The position numbers were made by a program, and so were the translations under genes. A DNA stretch of 10,195 nt from an uncultured Oscillospiraceae bacterium. Its GTDB lineage: Bacteria > Bacillota > Clostridia > Oscillospirales > Oscillospiraceae. Location: assembly GCA_905234575.1 (NCBI GenBank), contig CAJOIG010000045.1, forward strand, positions 1 through 10,195. The letters run 5' to 3'. Below, piece by piece: positions 5,993-10,195 of the stretch. The notes under the pieces are model-generated. The model had not been told where the DNA came from. It saw nothing but the letters and a program-made list of their open reading frames with translations, and did no database searches. Position 1 is the first letter of the stretch, and each line of letters starts with the position of its first letter.

Positions 5993-6480
5993 GGGTCCTC
6001 GGAGCCGCGCTGGTCGCGGCGGCGGGGGTGCTGGCAGGACTTGTTTCCGCCGGAGAGCTGCGTCGGGAGCTTGCCGTGCTCGACGGCTTTTCCGTGCTCC
6101 TCGAGCGGCTGACCATGGAGCTGACCCGTTTCAAAACGCCGCTGCCGGAGCTGTTTTCCGCGCTCGCGGAGGAGCTTTCCGGTCCGGCGGGCCGCTTCTG
6201 CTGGACGGTGGCGGCGGGCCTCGCCGCGGGGATGGAGATGTCCGTCCTCTGGCGGCGGGCGGCGGAACCCCTGCCCGGAGAGCTGCGGGAGCTGCTTTTG
6301 CCGCTCGGGACGGTGCTGGGCCGCTACGGTGCCGAGGAGCAGGCGGCGTGCGCGGCACTGGTCCGGGAGCGCCTTTCGCGCCGCCGGGAGGAGAGGGAGC
6401 GGAACCTGCGGGACCGGACGCGGGTGCGCCTCGGCGTCTTTTCGGCGGGGGGCGCGCTCCTGGCGGTGCTGCTGCTGTGA
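5989..6480 (+). CDS. spoIIIAB: Stage III sporulation protein AB
   Basis: A 163-aa protein (B. subtilis SpoIIIAB is about 171 aa) with an N-terminal membrane helix (about 3-20), a charged helical middle with E-L-R-R-E-L, L-L-E-R-L and M-E-L pattern, and a second hydrophobic segment at the C-terminus (about 148-163). This arrangement resembles GspF-like fragments of type II secretion platforms, and the protein is taken to anchor the SpoIIIAA ATPase at the mother-cell side of the septal membrane. Translation begins at a TTG overlapping the spoIIIAA stop codon (TTGA), with a strong GGAGGAG ribosome binding site. Upstream in-frame sequence is merely the alternative frame of spoIIIAA. spoIIIAC follows after 25 bp. 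Confidence 0.9.
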   Translation: MRVLGAALVAAAGVLAGLVSAGELRRELAVLDGFSVLLERLTMELTRFKTPLPELFSALAEELSGPAGRFCWTVAAGLAAGMEMSVLWRRAAEPLPGELRELLLPLGTVLGRYGAEEQAACAALVRERLSRRREERERNLRDRTRVRLGVFSAGGALLAVLLL

Positions 6481-6505
6481 GGAGACGAATGAGGGAACGA
6501 AACGA

Positions 6506-6703
6506 ATGAATGTGGACCTGATCTTCAAGATCGCGGCGGTGGGGATCCTCGTGGCGGTTCTGAATCTGCTGCTGACCCGCTCCGGCCGGGACGAGCAGGC
6601 GCTCATGACGACCATTGCCGGCCTCGTGGTGGTGCTCGTCATCCTGGTGCGGGAGATCGCGGGCCTGTTCGACCTCATAAAGGAGCTGTTCGATCTGGGA
6701 TGA
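6506..6703 (+). CDS. spoIIIAC: Stage III sporulation protein AC
   Basis: A 65-aa membrane protein, close to the 68 aa of B. subtilis SpoIIIAC. Two hydrophobic helices (about 5-23 and 32-50) are separated by a short polar turn (T-R-S-G-R-D-E). The sequence MNVDLIFKIAAVGI and the R-E-I-A-G-L-F-D tail are typical of the family. It is a membrane component of the SpoIIIA channel complex, probably interacting with SpoIIIAD and SpoIIIAE. GAGGG (6491-6495) lies about 10 nt upstream of the ATG, and the stop codon overlaps the ATG of spoIIIAD (ATGA). Confidence 0.93.
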   Translation: MNVDLIFKIAAVGILVAVLNLLLTRSGRDEQALMTTIAGLVVVLVILVREIAGLFDLIKELFDLG

Positions 6704-7086
6704 CGATCCTCTTGAAAGCCGCGGTCACCGGTGTCGCCGGGGCCGTGATGACCCTGCTTCTGAAGCGGTCCGCGCCGGAGCTGGGCCTTGCCCTCAGCGC
6801 GGCGCTGAGTCTTTTCGGGGTCGCCCTTGCCATGCAGTTAGCTGCCGGCCTCGCGGACATCCTCGCCATGGTGCGGGAGGACACGGGCCTCAGTCCCGCC
6901 GTGGTGGGGCCGGTGCTCAAGTGCGTGGGCATCGGCATCGTCACCCGGCTGTCCGCGGACGTGTGCCGGGACGCCGGACAGTCCGCCGCCGCCTCCGCCG
7001 TGGAGCTCTGCGGCGCGGCCTGCGCCCTCGTGACGGCGTCGCCCCTCCTGCGCTCGCTCCTGACCACCATCCGGGAGTTCGTATGA
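6700..7086 (+). CDS. spoIIIAD: Stage III sporulation protein AD
   Basis: A 128-aa polytopic membrane protein (B. subtilis about 133 aa) related to SpoIIIAC. Hydrophobic stretches lie at about 5-22, 28-56, 68-82 and 98-116. The family-typical block K74-C-V-G-I-G-I-V-T followed by C89-R-D-A-G-Q-S-A and V-E-L-C-G is present. It is a membrane subunit of the channel complex. Both ends use 4-base overlaps: its ATG shares ATGA with spoIIIAC and its TGA shares ATGA with spoIIIAE, so translation of the three genes is probably coupled. Confidence 0.94.
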   Translation: MTILLKAAVTGVAGAVMTLLLKRSAPELGLALSAALSLFGVALAMQLAAGLADILAMVREDTGLSPAVVGPVLKCVGIGIVTRLSADVCRDAGQSAAASAVELCGAACALVTASPLLRSLLTTIREFV

Positions 7087-8150
7087 GACGGCTTTTTGTG
7101 TTTCTGGCGTTCTGTCTGGCGCTGTCGGTCCCGGCCCTCGCGGTGGATACGGGGGCGCTGGAGTCCGCCCTGCCGGAGGCGGCCCGGACCGTTCTGGGGG
7201 ACGGCGGGGTCCTCTCCGTCGCGGAGGACGAGGGCCTTTTCTCCCGGCTGTGGGAGGTGTGCGCGGAGGAGGTATCCGCCCGGGTGGGGGAGGCGGCCCG
7301 GGGGGCGCTTGTCGCGCTGGCAGCGGCGCTCCTCTGCTCCACGGCTGCGGCGGCGAGCCCCGACGGGAAGATGCCGGGGTATGTCCTCCTCGGCGGCGCG
7401 CTCGCCATCCTGGGCTCCTGCCTCGGGGATATGAAAACGCTCCTGCGGGAGGTCGCCTCGGTCATGGATGAGCTCCAGGATTTCTCCCGGGCGCTGCTGC
7501 CCTGCGTGGCGGCGGCCTCGGCGGCGGCGGGAAGGGCGGCCTCCGGGGCGGCGCGGTACACGGTGTCCGCGCTGTTTCTCGATCTGCTCATGGGCCTTGG
7601 ACGGACCCTCGTCCTGCCCTCGGTCTTTGCCTATGCCGCCGTCGCGGCGGCGGACGCCTCCCTGCCGGAGGGAGCGATGGGCGGTCCCGTGAAGCTCCTA
7701 TCCTGGGCCTGCCGCGTGCTTCTGACCGGGCTTGCGACGGTCTTCACCCTGGCGGTCACCCTGTCCGGGGTGCTGTCGGGCGGCGCGGACCGGCTGGCGG
7801 GCAGCGTCGTAAAGACGGCGATCACGGCGGCGCTGCCGGTGGTGGGGAAGATCGTAGCGGACGCCTCGGACGCCTATCTCGCCGGGGCGAAGCTCCTGCG
7901 CGGCGCGGTGGGGATCTTCGGCCTCGCGGCGGTGCTGTGCGTCTGCCTCGGCCCGATGCTGCGGCTGGGGCTGCGGTATCTTCTGTTCAAGGCCGCGGCG
8001 GCGGTGGCGGCGCCCTTCGCGGACCGGCGCCTGGCGGAACTCATCGACCGGCTGGCGGATTGCTGCGGCATGGCCCTCGGGCTTCTTGGGTGCGCGGGCT
8101 TCATGCTGTTTCTGTCGGTCATTCTCGGAACGGAGGCGCTGACGGGATGA
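7083..8150 (+). CDS. spoIIIAE: Stage III sporulation protein AE
   Basis: A 355-aa polytopic membrane protein, somewhat shorter than the roughly 399 aa of B. subtilis SpoIIIAE. It has a clear cleavable signal peptide: M-R-R, a hydrophobic core L4-S15, and an Ala-Leu-Ala cleavage motif at 18-20. Then follows an extracytoplasmic segment (about 21-70) and many hydrophobic helices (about 74-92, 99-115, 136-152, 162-190, 205-232, 245-258, 272-290, 326-348). The family is permease-like and is considered the central membrane component of the SpoIIIA complex. GGGAG (7073-7077) precedes the ATG. The ATG overlaps the spoIIIAD stop and the TGA overlaps the spoIIIAF start, each by 4 bases. Confidence 0.94.
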   Translation: MRRLFVFLAFCLALSVPALAVDTGALESALPEAARTVLGDGGVLSVAEDEGLFSRLWEVCAEEVSARVGEAARGALVALAAALLCSTAAAASPDGKMPGYVLLGGALAILGSCLGDMKTLLREVASVMDELQDFSRALLPCVAAASAAAGRAASGAARYTVSALFLDLLMGLGRTLVLPSVFAYAAVAAADASLPEGAMGGPVKLLSWACRVLLTGLATVFTLAVTLSGVLSGGADRLAGSVVKTAITAALPVVGKIVADASDAYLAGAKLLRGAVGIFGLAAVLCVCLGPMLRLGLRYLLFKAAAAVAAPFADRRLAELIDRLADCCGMALGLLGCAGFMLFLSVILGTEALTG

Positions 8151-8620
8151 GGGAATGGATCTTGGGCGTGTTCGCGGCGTCCGTGCTATCCGCTATGGCG
8201 CTGGCACTCTGCCCGAAGGGCCGGGTGTACGCGGTCACAAAATTTGCCTGCGGGCTCGTGTGCGCTATGGCGGTGGCTTCGCCGCTCCTGACGCTCGACA
8301 TGGACAGTCTCACCGCCGGGCTCGCGGAGTACCGGGCCGCGGCGCAGAGCATCACGGAAAAGGAGGAGGAAGCGGGAAATATGATGGAACGGATATACAT
8401 ACAGGACCGGTGCGCCGCATATATTTGTGCCAAAGCGGCGGAGCTGGGCGCGGCGCTTTCCGGCGCGGAGGTCCTGGCGCGCTGGGACGACGAGGCCCTT
8501 CTCTGGTACCCCTGGTCCGTGTCGATGGACGGCGCGAGAAACGCGGCGCTCGCGGAGGCGGTGGAGCGGGACCTCGGCATCCCGCCGGAGCGGCAGGAGT
8601 GGGCGGGCGATGGAGACTGA
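8147..8620 (+). CDS. spoIIIAF: Stage III sporulation protein AF
   Basis: A 157-aa protein with two membrane helices (about 5-22 and 30-48) and a soluble domain (about 55-157) that in B. subtilis adopts the ring-building motif fold. Visible features are the MREWILG start, the C-P-K-G-R turn, a coiled-coil-like stretch (A-E-Y-R... E-K-E-E-E, 59-76) and I-Y-I-Q-D (83-87). It is shorter than the B. subtilis protein (about 206 aa). It is predicted to contribute a ring on the mother-cell side of the intermembrane channel. GGAGG (8132-8136) precedes the ATG by 10 nt; the ATG overlaps the spoIIIAE stop. The coding end overlaps spoIIIAG by 11 bp. Confidence 0.92.
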   Translation: MREWILGVFAASVLSAMALALCPKGRVYAVTKFACGLVCAMAVASPLLTLDMDSLTAGLAEYRAAAQSITEKEEEAGNMMERIYIQDRCAAYICAKAAELGAALSGAEVLARWDDEALLWYPWSVSMDGARNAALAEAVERDLGIPPERQEWAGDGD

Positions 8621-8966
8621 GCGCCGTCCGCTTCTCGAGAAGCTCGCGGGCTTCAAGTATGTGCTGCTCGTGGCGGGCGTGGGGCTTTTGCTGCTGCTGT
8701 GGCCGGCTTCGGGCGGCTCCGCCGGCGCGGAGGAAGGAGGCGAGTCGGGCGAGGAGGCGCGCATCGCGTCGGTATTGACGGAGATGGAGGGCGTGGGCCC
8801 GGCGAGGGTCCTTCTTTCGGAGAGCGGCGCCGTGGTCGTCTGCCCGGGAGCGGCGGACCCGGCGGTCCGCCTGCGCGTCACGATGGCCGTGCGGTGCTAT
8901 ACGGGGCTCGGCGCGGGCGACGTGCAGATCTTTTTGTCGACATCATCATGGAGGGAAGCAAAGTGA
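8610..8966 (+). CDS. spoIIIAG: Stage III sporulation protein AG, unusually short
   Basis: A 118-aa protein with a single membrane helix (about 15-31), an acidic glycine/glutamate-rich linker (34-50) and one compact domain (about 50-110). The domain reads as helix (50-60), strand (V62-S70), strand (G73-C78, followed by P79-G-A-A-D-P), helix (A85-L100) and strand (D104-S110): the ring-building motif that in B. subtilis SpoIIIAG makes the large ring of the intermembrane channel. The B. subtilis protein is about 229 aa because a long insertion sits between the first two strands; here only two or three residues join them. The ATG at 8610 overlaps the spoIIIAF end, with AGGAG at 8595-8599. The TGA overlaps the GTG start of spoIIIAH. 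Position and fold pattern make the identification secure; the shortness is the odd feature. Confidence 0.9.
   Translation: METERRPLLEKLAGFKYVLLVAGVGLLLLLWPASGGSAGAEEGGESGEEARIASVLTEMEGVGPARVLLSESGAVVVCPGAADPAVRLRVTMAVRCYTGLGAGDVQIFLSTSSWREAK
8950..8955 (+). promoter_or_regulatory. Ribosome binding site deciding the GTG start of spoIIIAH
   Basis: GGAGGG at 8950-8955 ends 7 nt before the GTG at 8963. The in-frame ATG at 8948 overlaps this element and has no ribosome binding site of its own, so GTG is the likelier start. Confidence 0.7.
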
Positions 8967-9508
8967 AACGTAATCTCAAGCGCAATATCGTGATCGCGGC
9001 GGTGCTGGTGTTCGTGGGCGCCGCGGTGTATCTGAACTGGTCGTACAACAGCCGCTGGGGCGCGGCGGACGCGGCCATGGCGAAGGCGGAGGACGCGGCC
9101 ATGGCGGCGGCTCAGGAGGACTATCTCGCGGCGTCAGCCTCCGGCGGCGCGTCCATCTACTTCGACAAGGCGCGGCTGACCCGGCAGACCGCCCGGGACG
9201 AGGCCCTGCAGCTGCTCGAAACAGCCTGCTCCGACGCGGACGCCTCCCAGGAGGTCATCGACGAATCCATGCGGCAGATCAACGAGATGGCCGCCTGGAA
9301 CCTCCAGGAGAACCTCCTCGAAAACGAGCTTCTCGCGAAGAGCTTCGTCGACTGCGTGGCCTTCGTCTCGGACGAGGGCGTGACGGTGGCGGTGCCCGCG
9401 CCGCTGGACGGCCTCACCGACGTGCAGGTCGCCCAGATCACGGAAGCCGTGCTTGCGAACACGGACCACGACGCCATGGCGCTGAACATCATCGAGGTCA
9501 AGAGCTGA
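8963..9508 (+). CDS. spoIIIAH: Stage III sporulation protein AH
   Basis: A 181-aa membrane-anchored protein (B. subtilis about 218 aa). A basic N-terminus (K-R-N-L-K-R-N) and one membrane helix (about 8-26) precede an alanine-rich linker (34-61) and a C-terminal ring-building domain (about 66-178). That domain shows the family pattern: Y-F-D-K-A-R-L-T-R-Q-T-A-R-D-E (66-80), a helix with E-N-E-L-L-A-K-S-F-V-D-C-V (120-132), V-S-D-E-G-V-T-V-A-V and the final helix (L151-N166). In B. subtilis SpoIIIAH binds forespore SpoIIQ across the intermembrane space to form the channel. The start is taken as GTG at 8963, overlapping the spoIIIAG stop (GTGA); an ATG at 8948 would add five residues. The linker holds an 8-residue tandem repeat. 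Last gene of the spoIIIA operon. Confidence 0.94.
   Translation: MKRNLKRNIVIAAVLVFVGAAVYLNWSYNSRWGAADAAMAKAEDAAMAAAQEDYLAASASGGASIYFDKARLTRQTARDEALQLLETACSDADASQEVIDESMRQINEMAAWNLQENLLENELLAKSFVDCVAFVSDEGVTVAVPAPLDGLTDVQVAQITEAVLANTDHDAMALNIIEVKS
9067..9106 (+). repeat. Tandem duplication in the SpoIIIAH linker (16-bp exact repeat, 24-bp period)
   Basis: GGACGCGGCCATGGCG occurs at 9067-9082 and again at 9091-9106. The 24-bp period keeps frame and encodes two 8-residue units, D-A-A-M-A-K-A-E (36-43) and D-A-A-M-A-A-A-Q (44-51). It lengthens the helical, alanine-rich linker between the membrane helix and the ring domain. Confidence 0.8.
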
Positions 9509-9524
9509 CGGGCGCAAAAACCTC

Positions 9525-9553
9525 TTTCCTTTTCCGCGGACATGTGATATAGT
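9525..9553 (+). promoter_or_regulatory. Candidate sigma-A promoter with extended -10 for the asp23-like gene
   Basis: TGATATAGT at 9545-9553 is an extended -10 element (TGnTATAgT). TTTCCT at 9525-9530 is a weak -35 candidate at 17-bp spacing. Transcription would start near 9560 and leave a leader of about 66 nt. This would separate expression of the asp23-like gene from the sporulation-specific operon upstream. No clear intrinsic terminator lies between spoIIIAH and this promoter, so read-through from spoIIIA is also possible. Confidence 0.5.
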
Positions 9554-9585
9554 ACTCTGTGTCTGTATGCAATGCAGGATGACCC

Positions 9586-9605
9586 GCGTCCGCCCCGGCG
9601 GACGC
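9586..9605 (+). promoter_or_regulatory. Strong GC hairpin in the leader of the asp23-like gene
   Basis: GCGTCCGCC (9586-9594) and GGCGGACGC (9597-9605) are perfect inverted copies separated by CC, so the RNA can form about 8 pairs closed by a four-base loop. It ends 8 nt before the ribosome binding site. There is no T-tract, so it is not a standard terminator; it might protect the mRNA or slow ribosome access. Confidence 0.6.
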
Positions 9606-9625
9606 CCAGCACAGGAGGTGCCGTT

Positions 9626-9982
9626 ATGGCAGAATACATCACGAAGCACGCGGATAAGGGGAGCATCAACATCTCGGAGGACGTCGTCGCCGTCATGGTG
9701 AGCGCCGCCGTTCTGGAGGTGGAGGGCGTGGCCGGCTTCGGCAACGCGACGACGCCGGAGCTCGTGGAGCTCTTCGGCCGCAAGGCGCCCCAGAAGGGCC
9801 TCAAGATCCGCTTCATCGACGACAAGGTCACCATCGACGTGATCGTGAACGTCCGTCTCGGCGGCAGCATCACGGACGTGGCGCTGCGCGTGCAGGAGGC
9901 CGTCTGCCGGGAGGTGGAGTCCGTCACCGGCATGAGCGCCGTGGTGAACGTCCACGTGACCGGCGTCGCCTTCGATAAATAA
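9626..9982 (+). CDS. Asp23/Gls24 family envelope stress response protein
   Basis: A 118-aa protein of the Asp23/Gls24 (DUF322) family. Typical features are G-S-I-N-I-S-E-D-V-V (12-21), V-E-G-V-A-G-F (32-38), the strand-rich centre G58-L-K-I-R-F-I-D-D-K-V-T-I-D-V-I-V-N-V-R (58-77), and a C-terminal V-N-V-H-V-T-G-V-A-F (108-117). Family members are small cytoplasmic proteins linked to cell-envelope homeostasis; in many Firmicutes a copy lies between spoIIIAH and nusB, as here, and its exact role there is not settled. The strong ribosome binding site GGAGGTG (9614-9620) sets the ATG at 9626. An in-frame ATG at 9572 would add 18 proline/arginine-rich residues encoded across the leader hairpin and is not favoured. 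Confidence 0.92.
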   Translation: MAEYITKHADKGSINISEDVVAVMVSAAVLEVEGVAGFGNATTPELVELFGRKAPQKGLKIRFIDDKVTIDVIVNVRLGGSITDVALRVQEAVCREVESVTGMSAVVNVHVTGVAFDK

Positions 9983-9989
9983 TAACCGC

Positions 9990-10034
9990 ACACGATCCGC
10001 GGAGCCCCATACCCTGGGGCTCCTTGTCGTGTTT
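9990..10034 (+). terminator. Terminator-like two-tier hairpin between the asp23-like gene and nusB
   Basis: GGAGCCCC (10001-10008) and GGGGCTCC (10016-10023) form a perfect 8-bp stem around a 7-nt loop. An outer pair, ACACGA (9990-9995) with TCGTGT (10027-10032), can extend it after an internal loop. The tail TTGTCGTGTTTG is only moderately T-rich, so termination may be partial, allowing some transcription into nusB 35 bp downstream. Confidence 0.6.
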
Positions 10035-10067
10035 GTGCCAAACCCATCGTTCCACAGGAGGAACCCC

Positions 10068-10195
10068 ATGAAAAGAACCGCCGCTCGCGAGATCGCCATC
10101 CAGCTCGGCTTTGCCGTCGCCGCCTCGGGCCAGGACCCGGCGGAGGCGGTGGAGGCGTTTTTCGCCAAGGAGCACTACGATTCCCTTGCCGCGGA
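10068..10195 (+). CDS. nusB: Transcription antitermination factor NusB (N-terminal fragment, cut by window edge)
   Basis: The first 42 codons are present and the gene runs off the right edge. The N-terminus M-K-R-T-A-A-R-E-I-A-I-Q-L-G-F-A matches the first helix of NusB, with the R-E arginine-rich surface that helps bind boxA RNA. NusB pairs with NusE (ribosomal protein S10) in antitermination of rRNA operons. The ATG is preceded by GGAGGA (10057-10062) at 5 nt. The order spoIIIAH, asp23-like, nusB is a common clostridial arrangement and supports the call. Confidence 0.85.
   Translation, partial: MKRTAAREIAIQLGFAVAASGQDPAEAVEAFFAKEHYDSLAA

Noticed and set aside
4927..6678. A 583-codon minus-strand open frame across the spoIIIA start region
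   Set aside because: Arg/Ser/Pro-rich translation without domain features. It crosses the divergent intergenic region and lies antisense to three recognised spoIIIA genes.
8948..8962. ATG start of spoIIIAH at 8948
   Set aside because: No ribosome binding site precedes it, and the GGAGGG that begins at its last base is correctly placed for the GTG at 8963. It remains possible and would add five residues.
9572..9625. Upstream ATG start for the Asp23-like protein
   Set aside because: It would add 18 Pro/Arg-rich residues and has no ribosome binding site; GGAGGTG at 9614-9620 clearly serves the ATG at 9626.
1..10195. Mobile elements, CRISPR arrays, tRNA or rRNA genes, toxin-antitoxin or phage-defence modules
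   Set aside because: No transposase, integrase, spaced repeat array, cloverleaf or defence-type domain was seen; every long segment is accounted for by the exporter/repair operon, the spoIIIA operon, the asp23-like gene and nusB.

Overview
The window is GC-rich bacterial chromosome, densely packed, with Shine-Dalgarno-led genes. It carries a complete spoIIIA sporulation operon followed by an asp23-like gene and nusB. This points to an endospore-forming, high-GC member of the Clostridia; an Oscillospiraceae-type gut bacterium is my inference from gene order, base composition and the style of the ABC exporter, not something shown directly.

The left half (1-4934) is a leftward (minus strand) gene cluster read from a divergent promoter region at about 4935-5113. 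Its order is: ABC exporter half-transporter B (3189-4934), ABC exporter half-transporter A (1202-3196), a NUDIX hydrolase-like protein (595-1191), a family 4 (Fe-S) uracil-DNA glycosylase (62-616), and the first 21 codons of a probable DUF2156 protein that runs off the left edge (1-65). Genes overlap or lie about 10 bp apart, so they look co-transcribed. The two ABC proteins look like the halves of a heterodimeric exporter with one degenerate ATP site: every deviant residue maps to the same composite site.

The intergenic region 4935-5113 is locally AT-rich. It holds a probable housekeeping-type promoter for the exporter operon, several palindromes, and a good match to a sigma-E promoter 25 bp upstream of spoIIIAA, with a perfect 14-bp palindrome filling the promoter spacer.

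The right half (5114-9508) is the full eight-gene spoIIIAA-AB-AC-AD-AE-AF-AG-AH operon on the plus strand. Most junctions are 4- to 11-bp start/stop overlaps. Together these encode the mother-cell side of the channel ('feeding tube') that links mother cell and forespore during engulfment: an ATPase (AA), small or polytopic membrane proteins (AB-AE) and ring-forming proteins (AF, AG, AH). SpoIIIAG is strikingly short (118 aa) and appears to lack the insertion that interrupts the ring-building domain in the Bacillus subtilis protein.

After spoIIIAH comes a separate vegetative-looking promoter, a leader with a strong hairpin, an Asp23/Gls24-family gene (9626-9982), a terminator-like hairpin (about 9990-10034), and the first 42 codons of nusB (10068 to the right edge). 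I found no mobile elements, CRISPR arrays, tRNAs or rRNAs. The window is mostly a well-known conserved region. The second-look items are the minimal SpoIIIAG, the regulatory architecture of the divergent intergenic region, and the export-plus-nucleotide-repair operon.
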